Assembly: GCA_046316615.1 (NCBI GenBank)
Contig: JBKDAN010000030.1
Span: forward strand, 13,484 to 77,483
Source of the DNA: BJHL01 sp040378885
GTDB taxonomy: Bacteria > Planctomycetota > Phycisphaerae > Phycisphaerales > UBA1924
Length of the DNA stretch: 64,000 nt
Direction of reading: 5' to 3'
In this document: piece by piece, positions 28,401 through 36,826 of the stretch
How positions within the stretch are numbered: the stretch's first letter is position 1
Layout: each line of letters begins with the position of its first letter
The notes under the pieces: model-generated
What the model was told of the DNA's origin: nothing
Database searches by the model: none
What the model saw: only the letters and a program-made list of their open reading frames with translations
Position numbers and translations under genes: made by a program

Positions 28401-28863
28401 CTGCTGCCGCCAGCAGCAGTTCCTGACGCTTCGCATTGCCGCCGGCAAGCGTCTTGATCTCGCTGCTGCGCTGCTCGCCCGTCATCTGCATCGTCAACTG
28501 CAGACGCTGATCCGTCAGCTTGTTCCGCCCCATATCCGCCAGCGCATCTTCAAACTTCTTGCGGGCCGCCTTCACGTCATCGCTGGGCAGAGGCATGTTG
28601 ATATCAATCCGGTCGCGACCCTGCGCAACCATCGTGATATCCATAACACCTTCCGGGTCCACGCGCTCCTTCAGCACCCGGATCGTGCTGTCCAGCACCT
28701 GCTTCGAGTCCTCGGTCGGACCGATGTCCACCGCGTAGACCATGCTCACGCCGCCCGCGAGGTCCTTCCCGCGGCGCAGCGTTTTCTCAGGCGGCATGAT
28801 CGTCCACGCGAAGAAGACGAGCACCGCGACCACCAAAAAGGCCATCTTGAAGATGTGACGCAT
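25408..28863 (-). CDS. secDF: fused SecD-SecF protein-export membrane protein
   Basis: 1151 residues, longer than most SecDF fusions because of a long periplasmic insertion after TM1. SecD part: TM1 at 4-22, a P1 domain with coiled stretches, the membrane block near 490-650 with FGMAVDSNVLIYERIREEMN. SecF part from about 660: TM at 670-690, DNEFRGGTQVTLQF, and the membrane block with GYSLNDTVVIMDRIRENRG. The intramembrane Asp and Arg pairs used in proton-driven export are kept in both halves. It works with SecYEG and YajC, whose gene is directly upstream. Confidence 0.95.
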   Translation of the reverse strand: MRHIFKMAFLVVAVLVFFAWTIMPPEKTLRRGKDLAGGVSMVYAVDIGPTEDSKQVLDSTIRVLKERVDPEGVMDITMVAQGRDRIDINMPLPSDDVKAARKKFEDALADMGRNKLTDQRLQLTMQMTGEQRSSEIKTLAGGNAKRQELLLAAAAAYDEAQRIRAAYDAELESSKREAMVEQVASAEIAYANARDTVLKTALSAADIRKIITASTRVRFIDDAGQRVPLPTAREVAEKQIRNAHPESLAEIDRLLQLHADYAKVRTTLDDPQDLVRMLRGAGVLEFRITPRMGKHPEEQRLREDLRTLGPRNVQSADTKWLKINQLENWLNTKAEVDALAEDPRNSTAIFGRLGYVAEPYGGDYYMLVYDTRQTRLTQAEGEWRVSRSYQSFDQKGRSAITFEMDPSGAKLLSQLTGAHLSEPMAVVLDDQVYTAPTLQGEIGSSGQITGEFSKEELDYIIRVLGGGSLQAKLSPEPISIASVGPELGADNLSKGINSAIWSAVIVAVFMCLYYFWYGAVAVIALLANALIIVGCMALSKAVFTMPGIAGLILTFGMAVDSNVLIYERIREEMNRGADMKTAVRLGFDKALSAIVDGNMTNLIVCVVLYYTGTPEIRGFAITMGIGVVATMSATLVVSRLIFDIMLANGWRKGSLVSTHMLPTAIPNLQRWLTPNIDWMKYRFAFFSISAVYVTIGLGMVFWQGAKMLDNEFRGGTQVTLQFKADESDPTKRVMMTRKEVEERVRELAETSKIPDFNQFEVFPINPQADGFTSDKFAIKTLAQNNATSPVLSVVKEGFADKLESKPALNFAGSDAGTNWRTAPVFLLDKPTLGANIDKPQYRQDVAAYTGGVAVLLNNISPPSTLENLKTRLDTARQGEAFSDTLARQRDVIVLEGTESAVTSAAIVVADPSITIVSGQDQWESGLRDREWALVQEALTQDSTPASVLTFSPAIAATFTTNAITATILSFIFIGIYIWVRFKTPRYSLAAVVALIHDVLVVVGLVALAEILYDNPATHGFAASINLLPFKIDLNLVAALLTIAGYSLNDTVVIMDRIRENRGKLPHATRDIINTSINQTFSRTLITGGTTLASCFILYIWGGEGMRAFAFALATGLIVGTYSSVAVAAPIVWSRKHERDMYKDAGIAQPTT

Positions 28864-28962
28864 AGAAAGATTCGTCCGGCTTGCGCCCGCCTGCCCGGCG
28901 TGCGCTCAAGTTACCTGTCCGCCCCAATCCCGACCCTTCCACCTCAACTGCGCTCGCCTCAC

Positions 28963-29487
28963 TCAGGCGTTCACGGTCTTGCCCGACTCCTTCGTTTCCG
29001 TCACGGTCGTTCCCTTGCTGCCACCGATGGCGCCCTGAATCGCCGACTTCGAGAACCGAATCCGGCCTTCTTCCACGCGCAGCACGACTTCATCATCGTT
29101 CATGTCCACGATGTGGCCGATCACACCGCCACCCGTGATGACCTTGTCACCCTTCTTGAGCGCACTCATCATCGCTTCGCGCTGCTTCTTCTGCTTGCGA
29201 CCGCTCCACGCCGTCATGCCGACCATGAGCACAAGCATGCCCAGCAGCATCACGGGCATGATCCACGCACCCGGAGGGCTGCCTGCAGTTGCCCCACCAC
29301 CGGTCGTCGTGGGCACAGTCGTCCCCGCAGTAGGTGTACCGCCGCCAGCGTTCGTCATGCCCGGCACCGTCACAGCGTTGCTCGCAGGAGCCGCCGCCGC
29401 GCCATCCTGCCCCAGAGTCAGAAACGCCATCACATCACCCGCATTGATCGAGGCGGGAGCAGAAGAACCGGAATCGATGCTATTCAT
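28963..29487 (-). CDS. yajC: Sec translocon accessory subunit YajC
   Basis: 174 residues. A Gly/Thr/Pro-rich N-terminus of about 70 residues is unusual. Then one membrane segment (WIMPVMLLGMLVLMVGMTAW), the basic RKQKKQREAMMSALKKGDKV and the small beta domain VITGGGVIGHIVDMNDDEVV complete the standard YajC core. It joins the SecDF complex. Gene order tgt-yajC-secDF is the common bacterial arrangement. Confidence 0.94.
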   Translation of the reverse strand: MNSIDSGSSAPASINAGDVMAFLTLGQDGAAAAPASNAVTVPGMTNAGGGTPTAGTTVPTTTGGGATAGSPPGAWIMPVMLLGMLVLMVGMTAWSGRKQKKQREAMMSALKKGDKVITGGGVIGHIVDMNDDEVVLRVEEGRIRFSKSAIQGAIGGSKGTTVTETKESGKTVNA

Positions 29488-29525
29488 GAATCAATATCTT
29501 TCCGAAATTGCAGCATGCCAATGGC

Positions 29526-30758
29526 TTACGCCCGCAACTCAGCGGGCAGGCCATCGGCCGCCACGGGCCACCGAGCCACCAGACCCCGCCAATCATCGCT
29601 GGCGATAGTCTGACGCACATCCAACATGAAGCGTTGGAAGTGACGCAGGTTATGCAGGCTGACCAGAATCGGCCCCAACATCTCCCCCGCCATGAACAAG
29701 TGCCGAATGTAACCCCGGGTAAATCCACCCCCGCACGCCGTGCAGTCGCACCCCGCCTCGATGACCTCCTGGCTCCGTTCGTGCTTCGCATTCCGCAGCC
29801 GCAGTTGGCCGCTCGAGCAGAATGCACTCGCATTTCGCCCATTCCGCGTCGGCAGCACGCAGTCAAACATGTCAACCCCCGCCAACACCGCCGCCAGTAG
29901 GTCGCGCTCGTACCCCACGCCCATCAAATATCTCGGCTTGTTCTCGGGCATCAGCGGCGCGGTATGCCGCACCACCGTCGCGATCGCCTCCGGACTCTCC
30001 CCCACCGCCACGCCGCCAATCGCATAACCCGGCAGATCAATCCCGCAAATCCGCTCGACACTCCAAGTCCGCTGCTCGAGGTCCGTCCCGCCCTGCACAA
30101 TGCCAAACAGCGATTGTTCATCCTTGCGCGCATGCGCCGCCTTGCACCGCTCCAGCCATCGAACCGTGCGCTCGTTTGCCAAACGCAGCCGCGCGTGCAG
30201 GTCCTTCACCTGCTTGCCACCCACCTTGTCCCGCGTCGCCGCACTCTCAATCCGATGCGCCTGCGCCGCATCCTTCTCCTCACTCTCCGGCGCAATGCTC
30301 GGCGGACAGTCATCAAACGCCATCAAGATGTCTGGCCCCAGCTCGTTCTGCACCTGCATTGCCCGCTCAGGCGTCAATCGCACCATCGCCCCATCAATGA
30401 TGGACTTGAACGTCACCCCGTCATCATCCACCTTGTTCATCGCCGACAGCGAATACGCCTGATACCCGCCCGAATCCGTCAGAATCGGCCCGTCCCACTT
30501 CATGAACGCATGCACCCCGCCCATGTCGCGAATCAGTTCGCTCCCGGGCCGCAGCATCAAGTGATACGTGTTGTTCAGAACAATCTGCGCCCCCGTCGCC
30601 GCCACATCGCGAGGCAAAAGCCCCTTCACGCTGCCCCGCGTCCCCACCGGCATGAACGCCGGCGTATCAAACGCCCCATGCAGCGTCGTCACGCGTCCCC
30701 GCCGCGCACGCGACACACCACTGCGCTGCGAAATCTCAAAAACAAGCGGCGATCCCAT
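29526..30758 (-). CDS. tgt: queuine/preQ1 tRNA-ribosyltransferase
   Basis: 410 residues. Active-site motifs are TDSGGYQAYSLS, where canonical Phe is Tyr, LMAFDDCPP, GVGYERDLLAAV and the nucleophile region GVDMFDCVLPTRNGRNA. The zinc ligands CDCTAC and a His in LVSLHNLRH follow. It exchanges G34 for preQ1 in tRNAs with GUN anticodons. No Shine-Dalgarno sequence is seen, but TATGAT ends five bases before the ATG, so transcription may begin at the start codon. It leads the tgt-yajC-secDF group. Confidence 0.95.
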   Translation of the reverse strand: MGSPLVFEISQRSGVSRARRGRVTTLHGAFDTPAFMPVGTRGSVKGLLPRDVAATGAQIVLNNTYHLMLRPGSELIRDMGGVHAFMKWDGPILTDSGGYQAYSLSAMNKVDDDGVTFKSIIDGAMVRLTPERAMQVQNELGPDILMAFDDCPPSIAPESEEKDAAQAHRIESAATRDKVGGKQVKDLHARLRLANERTVRWLERCKAAHARKDEQSLFGIVQGGTDLEQRTWSVERICGIDLPGYAIGGVAVGESPEAIATVVRHTAPLMPENKPRYLMGVGYERDLLAAVLAGVDMFDCVLPTRNGRNASAFCSSGQLRLRNAKHERSQEVIEAGCDCTACGGGFTRGYIRHLFMAGEMLGPILVSLHNLRHFQRFMLDVRQTIASDDWRGLVARWPVAADGLPAELRA

Positions 30759-30804
30759 GCACGATCATACCGCTCGCAAGCCCACCGCCCGCAAGCTTTC
30801 AATC

Positions 30805-31725
30805 TCACTTGCGGTCAATGCGAACCGTCATGTCCTGCGTGCTGCTCGTGCTCAATTCCCCAAGCCGCGTCGCTACCTGCATGCGCTGCGTCATCTCCAT
30901 GCTCTTGAGCATCCCCGTGCGTGTATCCCAGTTGGCCACGCCCTTGATCGATCCGTCTTTGATCTCCGCCACGCCGCCCGTGGGCGAGCCCGCCAGCCCC
31001 ACCGTGCCGCTGATGTCGAGCACCGCGTTGCCGCCTTCATGGCTCCGCAGCGTGTAGGTGTTCTTCAGGCTCATGTTGCCCATGCTGCCCTGCATCACGC
31101 TCTCATTCACCCAGCTCTCGCCGACCTTCGCAAAGCCGCTGCCGCCGCTGATGCTCAGAATGGGTCCAAACAGTCCCTTCACCACATCCGCCGCCGTGAA
31201 CTGCTGCAGCGCCATCGGGTTGATTGCCGAGCCTGCCGGCACCTGCGGCGTCACCTTCGTGATCGCGCCGCGCTCATCCGTCTCGAGCGCAAGCGTCAGG
31301 CCCACCAAAGGCCGCAGCACCTTGCCCGTTTCATCATCTTCGTTTGCCGGCTGCGAGCTATCAAACTTGGTCGTCATCAGCGGGCTTGTCGCCTCGAACT
31401 TGATCGACTCATACACCATGTCCAGCTTCGCCGTCCCATCCGCCTTGGCCTCGCGCACTTTGAGCGCCAGCCCCAGCGTCTGCTTCACCGTCTGAGCAAT
31501 AGCGCCAGCTTCACCCGCCTGCTGGCTGCTGGTGATGTTCAGATCCATCGTGAATCGCGTCTGATCGCCCGTCTTGAACTTCGGACGCAGATCAACTCGG
31601 TCAGACGCCCGCGCATTCACGTCGGTGCCGTTCTGCGCAAACGCCGGTGACACGCCGCAAACCATCGCGCACGCCAACACCAGACCGCTCACACCAACCA
31701 TGAACGACTTGCGAATACGCGTCAT
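30805..31725 (-). CDS. exported protein, unknown function (possibly DUF6263-like)
   Basis: 306 residues with GGAGG before the ATG. The signal peptide ends at SPAFA near residue 30. The mature part has repeating strands rich in Thr, Lys and Gly (FKTGDQTRFTMDLNI, KVREAKADGTAKLDMVYES, GGNAVLDISGT), as in outer-envelope or periplasmic beta proteins. It resembles the DUF6263 type from memory, and I am not certain. It lies between fabH and tgt on the same strand. Confidence 0.6.
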   Translation of the reverse strand: MTRIRKSFMVGVSGLVLACAMVCGVSPAFAQNGTDVNARASDRVDLRPKFKTGDQTRFTMDLNITSSQQAGEAGAIAQTVKQTLGLALKVREAKADGTAKLDMVYESIKFEATSPLMTTKFDSSQPANEDDETGKVLRPLVGLTLALETDERGAITKVTPQVPAGSAINPMALQQFTAADVVKGLFGPILSISGGSGFAKVGESWVNESVMQGSMGNMSLKNTYTLRSHEGGNAVLDISGTVGLAGSPTGGVAEIKDGSIKGVANWDTRTGMLKSMEMTQRMQVATRLGELSTSSTQDMTVRIDRK

Positions 31726-31896
31726 GCCTTACCTCCACGTCGCCCGGCTCAACATCCAGCGAGGCGGCACGTGCACGCCTCTTCCAGACTGCTACCGCGC
31801 CGCAACCCCGTGGTTGCAGAATCCCGACGTCCAACCATCGGTTAGACACCGCCCCACCCCACAGGTTCCGTTGTCCCCCACACACGTGGCTTTACC

Positions 31897-32958
31897 TTAC
31901 AGTTGCCACAAACTGCTGCCCCACGTCAGCCCGCCGCCAAACGCCAAGAACATCACCTTCTGTCCCTCGCGCACCCGTCCCGCAGCCCGCAGTTCATGCA
32001 GGCACAGCGGCACGCTCGCCCCCACCGTGTTCCCAAAGCGGTCGATGTTCACATACAGCTTGTCGTGCGGCAGCCCGAACCGCTCCCGCGCGCTCTCCAG
32101 AATCCGGCTGTTGCTCTGGTGGCACACAAACATGTCCACCTCTTCAACCTTCACGTGCGCCTTGTCCAGCGTCTCCTGAATCAGATTGCTGAACGTGCTC
32201 ACCGCGAACTTGAACACCGCCGCGCCGTTCATGTGCACCTTGTTCAGTTGCGGCGGATCAGTCATCACGCCGCCCGGAAAGTCCCGCGCGCACTTGGGCA
32301 CGAAAATTTCCTTCCATCCGCGCCCGTCGCTATGCATCGCCTGCGCGATAAGCCCCTTGCTCACATCATCAGTCGCGCGCAGCACCACGGCGCCCGCCGC
32401 ATCCCCGAAGATGATCGCCGTCCCGCGTCCCGCGTTGTCGTAGCTCATCAGCGTGCTCAGCGTGTCTACGCCGACGATGCCGACGTTGCGATACGCCCCG
32501 CCGCGAATCAGATCGTGTGCGATGTTCAGCGAATACACAAATCCGCTGCACGCGCCGTTCAGATCAAAACTCCCCGCCGTCCCCACACCGATGATGTCGC
32601 AGATCAGGTTCGCCGTCGCCGGACACTGCATTTCTGAAGACATCGTCGCGCAGATCAAGAGGTCCAGATCCGCCGGCGCAAGCCGCGCTTCCGCCAGCGC
32701 ATCCGTCAGCGCCTTCGCGCCGAGCGTCTTGGCGCTCTCGCCCTTCTCCGCGTCGATGATCCGCCGCTCACGAATGCCCGTGCGCTGCACGATCCACTCG
32801 TCGCTCGTGTCCATCAACTTCATCAGGTCTTCGTTATTCAATCGCTTGCTGGGCAGCGCGATACCGCTGCCAGCCACGCGAACCCCCACCCGCCCGGCAT
32901 ACGTCCCCGTCCCCGGGCCATACGAGAAACCGCTGCGACGCGGGTCGTGATCCGTCAC
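31897..32958 (-). CDS. fabH: beta-ketoacyl-ACP synthase III
   Basis: 353 residues. The catalytic Cys is in FDLNGACSGFVYSLN, the His in FVCHQSNSRIL (in place of the common PHQAN) and the Asn in FGNTVGASVPL. The N-terminal DEWIVQRTGIRERR motif is typical. It condenses acetyl-CoA with malonyl-ACP to start fatty-acid synthesis. Its start overlaps the plsX stop by four bases. Confidence 0.95.
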   Translation of the reverse strand: MTDHDPRRSGFSYGPGTGTYAGRVGVRVAGSGIALPSKRLNNEDLMKLMDTSDEWIVQRTGIRERRIIDAEKGESAKTLGAKALTDALAEARLAPADLDLLICATMSSEMQCPATANLICDIIGVGTAGSFDLNGACSGFVYSLNIAHDLIRGGAYRNVGIVGVDTLSTLMSYDNAGRGTAIIFGDAAGAVVLRATDDVSKGLIAQAMHSDGRGWKEIFVPKCARDFPGGVMTDPPQLNKVHMNGAAVFKFAVSTFSNLIQETLDKAHVKVEEVDMFVCHQSNSRILESARERFGLPHDKLYVNIDRFGNTVGASVPLCLHELRAAGRVREGQKVMFLAFGGGLTWGSSLWQL

Positions 32959-34088
32959 ACCTTGCCTCCTTCGAGTTTCGTCTGCGCCAGAAACTCATCC
33001 AGCACAGGTTGCACTTCTTCCAACCGACGCACGATCTCCTGATTGACCGTCGTCCGTGCGAAATTCCGGCAGTTGCGAATCGCCGCACGAATGCTGCGTG
33101 CCTCACTGCTCCCGTGCGCGATGAAGCACACGCCGTTCACACCCAGCAGCGGCGCGCCGCCGGTTTCGTGATAGTCATTCTTCGCGTAAATGGACTTCAC
33201 AATCGGCTCAAATCGAACCATCAGGCCGGGGTCCTGCACCAGCAGTTCGTGCGCAATCGCCTTGAACAAGCTCCGCGCAAGTCCCTCCGCCGCCTTCAGC
33301 ACGGTGTTGCCGACCAGCCCATCCGTGATGACCACATCGGCAACGCCTTCAAAGAAGTCGCGGCCTTCCACAAAGCCGATGTAGTTGATGCCGGGCGTCG
33401 CCCGCAGCAAGTCCCGGGTCTGCTTGATGAGCCCCGTCCCCTTGGCTTCTTCACTGCCGATGTTCATCAGCGCAACGCGCGGGTTCTTCAGCCCCAGCGT
33501 CTGCCGCGCCATCAGGTCCGACATCACGCCGTACTGCCACAGGTGCTCGGGCTTGGGTTCAGGGTTCGCGCCCGCATCCGTCAGAATCACATTCCCGTGA
33601 AACGCAGGAATCGTCACCGCGATGCCCGGCCGAATCACACCGGGAAGCCGCCGCATGTGCAGCATCGCCGCCGCCACGCACGCGCCCGTGTTGCCGGCGC
33701 TCATCACCCCGTCACAGCGGCGTTCATGCCCTGGCGCACCCATCTGGTGCATCTTCACAATGCTGCTGTCCACCTTCTGCCGCACAGCCTTCGCCGCGCT
33801 GTCGCCCATCTCAATCACTTCGCTGGCGTGAGCGATCTCAATGCGAGGATCATCCTCGGTAATGCCCTTCTCGTCCAGAAACTCGCGAATCAGTCCCGTC
33901 GGCCCCACCAGCACGACCTTGTCCCCAGGCGACATGTCCTGCAGACTCAGAATCGCACCCTTCAGCACCGCATCCGGCGCATGGTCGCCGCCCATCACAT
34001 CCACAGCAATACGCGTAGGACGCGGCTGCTGCCCGTGATCGCCATGATGACCGTTACTGCCAGACTGAACATGAACGCTGTGAGACAT
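32955..34088 (-). CDS. plsX: phosphate acyltransferase PlsX
   Basis: 377 residues from the ATG at 34088 with GGAGAG upstream. An in-frame extension to 34154 is unlikely. A His/Gly-rich N-terminus of 25 residues precedes IAVDVMGGDHAPDAVLKGA. Then come KMHQMGAPGHERRCDGVMSAGNTGA, the LTDAGANPEPKPEHL block, a YIGFVEGRDFFEG segment and VITDGLVGNTVLKAAEG. It makes acyl-phosphate from acyl-ACP for phospholipid synthesis and is coupled to fabH. Confidence 0.95.
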   Translation of the reverse strand: MSHSVHVQSGSNGHHGDHGQQPRPTRIAVDVMGGDHAPDAVLKGAILSLQDMSPGDKVVLVGPTGLIREFLDEKGITEDDPRIEIAHASEVIEMGDSAAKAVRQKVDSSIVKMHQMGAPGHERRCDGVMSAGNTGACVAAAMLHMRRLPGVIRPGIAVTIPAFHGNVILTDAGANPEPKPEHLWQYGVMSDLMARQTLGLKNPRVALMNIGSEEAKGTGLIKQTRDLLRATPGINYIGFVEGRDFFEGVADVVITDGLVGNTVLKAAEGLARSLFKAIAHELLVQDPGLMVRFEPIVKSIYAKNDYHETGGAPLLGVNGVCFIAHGSSEARSIRAAIRNCRNFARTTVNQEIVRRLEEVQPVLDEFLAQTKLEGGKV

Positions 34089-34185
34089 GAGGGAAAGGCT
34101 CTCCAGTTGACCTTGTCGCCCAGCGTATGCGGCCCCCGCTCGCCCCGAGAACACCCTCCCCTCCGCTTCTGCCGCTCCACAAACA

Positions 34186-34247
34186 AACGACGCACGGCTC
34201 CGGAGCCAGCCTCGCAGCGCGGGGCCTGCTCCTCACCGTGCGTCGTT
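34186..34247 (-). terminator. long-looped hairpin after the secreted-protein gene
   Basis: The 12-base arms AACGACGCACGG (34186-34197) and 34236-34247 pair perfectly around a 38-base loop. On the minus strand the hairpin is followed by TTTGTTTG. It lies between the gene ending at 34277 and plsX. Confidence 0.5.
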
Positions 34248-34276
34248 CTCTCCTCCGTATGACATCCGCTTGCCGC

Positions 34277-35131
34277 TCAATCGCACGTGCCGCCGGCCAG
34301 CACGGCGAAGAAGTCAATCACATCCTGGTCTTCCGGGAAGACGCCATTGTTGTTGAAGTCAATGTCGTTGCAAGCCGCGCACTCGCCGCCGGCCAGCACC
34401 GTGAAGAAGTCGATGACATCCTGGTCTTCCGGGAACACTTCGTTCTGATTGAAGTCGATGCTGTCACACGCCGGACCGGGCGTGCCAATCGTCACATTGT
34501 CATACGCCATGTCAAAGAACCCGGACACGTAGAAGTACCCCGGCTCCATCGTCGTGAAGTGCACTTCGTCAACGCTCGCCAGCACGCTCGCAAAAGTGCG
34601 ATTTGCCGGCAGACGCGGGCCGAAGGTCGTCGGATCTTCGGCTCCCGTGCCCCCCCAGCCCGCCGGCAGCGCCACGCTGGTCGGATCCAAAGTCGCCGAG
34701 AACGTCTGCCAGTCTTCGAACCCGCCGTTCACGCTACCCAGCACCTTGTACACCGACACATACGGATAGCCCTCGGGCACGTTGTCGTAGTCACGCAGTT
34801 CCAACACGATGTTCCGCGGAGTCGCGTTGCCGAAAAAGTTCTGGATGAAGTACACGCGCACATCCGCGCTCAACGTCACTTCGTTGCCGTATCGCGATAA
34901 ATTGCCAAGGAACGCCGCGTTGCTGTCCGTGCGCAGCTCCGTGCCCCACGTATCCACAAAGTTCTGCCACCGCAGATTACCCGTCGGGTTGCCGCCGTCC
35001 GCATCGGGAATGTCGTGCCCGTTCACGACCCACCCTTCGTTGCCGCTTTCAAACGCGACGCGCGTATCCACCGCCATCGCGTTCGCGCAGCAACCCGCTG
35101 CCACCACCATCGCTGCAATGCCGCTCTTCAT
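34277..35131 (-). CDS. secreted protein with two C-terminal IDFNN/VFP-EDQDVID modules
   Basis: 284 residues from the ATG at 35131 with GAAGGAG upstream. The signal peptide ends near ANAMA. Residues 22-205 look like a beta-sandwich, carbohydrate-binding-like domain (FESGNEGWVVNGHD, FLGNLSRYGNEVTLSADVRV, IVLELRDYDN, DEVHFTTMEPGYFY, DNVTIG). The tail has two EF-hand/dockerin-like modules, CDSIDFNQNEVFPEDQDVID and CNDIDFNNNGVFPEDQDVID. The protein is probably extracellular and may bind Ca2+. Confidence 0.8.
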   Translation of the reverse strand: MKSGIAAMVVAAGCCANAMAVDTRVAFESGNEGWVVNGHDIPDADGGNPTGNLRWQNFVDTWGTELRTDSNAAFLGNLSRYGNEVTLSADVRVYFIQNFFGNATPRNIVLELRDYDNVPEGYPYVSVYKVLGSVNGGFEDWQTFSATLDPTSVALPAGWGGTGAEDPTTFGPRLPANRTFASVLASVDEVHFTTMEPGYFYVSGFFDMAYDNVTIGTPGPACDSIDFNQNEVFPEDQDVIDFFTVLAGGECAACNDIDFNNNGVFPEDQDVIDFFAVLAGGTCD

Positions 35132-35516
35132 GACTGACTCCTTCTTCGTGCTTCCCGCCAGCAACCCAGGCCTGCCGCCGCGCTCGTCGCCCGATGCAAC
35201 AAAGCCGCCGCGCGTCCTGTCGATGTCTCGTCTCACTCTGCTGTCTGTACTTCAGCCGTTCGCGCCGCGGAAACGCTCTCGCGTCCACCGCCGACATGCA
35301 ACAGGCCGCGACTCGCGCTGCCCGCACTCGCACGTCACTGGCCTCTAAGGCCCAGACCGGCACCCCGCGCGCCTCCTGCGCTGCACGACTCCCGCCATCC
35401 TACAGCAACTTGCTCCGCCGTCAAGAAGTTTCCCGGAAACTTCCCAGAATTTTCTTGGATTTCCCGACCCGCCTGCTATATTCGATCAGCTCACCCGGCC
35501 GATCCTTCCCTTTCCC
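35132..35516. promoter_or_regulatory. divergent intergenic region with a candidate sigma-70-like promoter
   Basis: No gene was found. TTGGAT (35455-35460) and TATATT (35477-35482), 16 bases apart, form a plausible promoter for the plus-strand gene at 35517. The Shine-Dalgarno sequence of the minus-strand secreted protein is at the other end. Confidence 0.4.
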
Positions 35517-36746
35517 ATGCCCTCTCCCGTCGCCCAAACCCCTGTCTCTTCAGCACTTGAAGTCCGCATCGTCCGCTCGGGTGATGATCTCCTGCGCTCC
35601 CTCACGGCCCTGATGGACACCATCCCGGGCAAGCCCCAAGGCCCGCAAGCCCTCGCCGATACCCTCGGGATCGACAAAGTCCTCGCCAGCCGCATGCTCA
35701 AGGCCGTCCGCGCTGCCGACCCGATCGCCGCACTGCACCGCATGCCTGGCCCCGAGCCCCTCCGCCGCGTCGTCAACGCTGCCGGCAATCTTGGCGCGCC
35801 CGCCGAACTCATCGCCAGCGCGTCCGCCGCTGTCGCCGATTTTGAGCAGCTCATCCGTCAGGAGTTTGGTGACCGCGGCTCACTCGACGCGATCGTGAGC
35901 GGCTGGATTCCGCAGGCCCGCCGCGAGTTCGAAATCCGCCGCAAGTAATCAGCCTTTCGCGCCATGAGTCAGCTCCGCTGCGTTGAAGCCGATGCGCTCA
36001 TGGCAACCGTCTTCCTCCACCCCAGCTCCGACGGCGAAAATCTCGACGTCGTCTGGCTCAACGGGCTCAAGGGCGTGCGTCGCCTGCGTCCCGGCGCAGT
36101 GGTCAAACTCGCTTCACGCAAGATCGATCCGTCCAATCCCGCGCGCAAGCCCTGCACGCTCGAAGGTCGTCACGTCGAGGACTACGCAGGCCTCTTGCTC
36201 AGCGAGTTCTGCTCCTCCCCCACGCCTGCTCTCAACATCCATCGCACCGACACCGTCGTGCACTACTCGCTCGCGGGTGATGCGTTCGGCCCCGGCTCCG
36301 CGGTCGATCTCAGCTACGCCGAAGTGAATCGTGCCGAGATCAATCGCTACGCGCGCCCCGGCCCCACGCGCCGCGCATACGTCTTCGCCGAAGCATCCGT
36401 TCCCGCCAGCGTGCTGCAGTTTGATGCAATCGTCCACGAAGACGTCTACCCAGGCGACCCGCCGGGCGTGCGTGTCTACGACACGTCGTTCGAAGGCATC
36501 GCCAGCGTGAATGACCGCTCACGCGACATCGATCGTCTCGACGTGCACGAAACAGTCGAGAACATGGGCACCGGCCTGGCTCGCTTCCGCAGCGCAGACA
36601 TTCCCCGTTACAGCGAAATGCTCGCACGCGTCTGCCGTGAGCTGCGCTGGGATGAACGCCGCCTCCGCGGCTATCGCTGCCGCGTCGAGTTCCCCGTGTA
36701 TGGCTCGCAAGTCACGATGGACTTCGCCATCCCCCACCGTTCCTGA
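35517..36746 (+). pseudogene. gene of unknown function split by one in-frame TAA (35946-35948)
   Basis: Two open stretches, 35517-35948 (143 residues) and 35964-36746 (260 residues), lie in the same frame and are separated by a single TAA. Reading through gives RRK-stop-SAFRAMSQLRCVEADAL, a continuous amphipathic helix. A CAA to TAA change (Gln to stop) would explain it. The first part has a helix-turn-helix-like region (LADTLGIDKVLASRMLKAVR, about residues 43-62). The second part is mostly beta with no domain I recognise. No Shine-Dalgarno sequence precedes the second ATG (35964). Two separate genes are the alternative. Confidence 0.6.
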
Positions 36747-36770
36747 CGATGACACGATGACTCCACGAAA

Positions 36771-36796
36771 AAACCCGGCGATCACTCGCCGGGTTT
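36771..36796. terminator. bidirectional terminator between convergent genes
   Basis: AAACCCGGCG (36771-36780) and CGCCGGGTTT (36787-36796) form a perfect 10-base stem with a six-base loop. A-rich bases precede it and T-rich bases follow, so it can act on both strands. Confidence 0.8.
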
Positions 36797-36826
36797 CTTC
36801 ATCGTGTATTCATCGTGTCAACCAAC

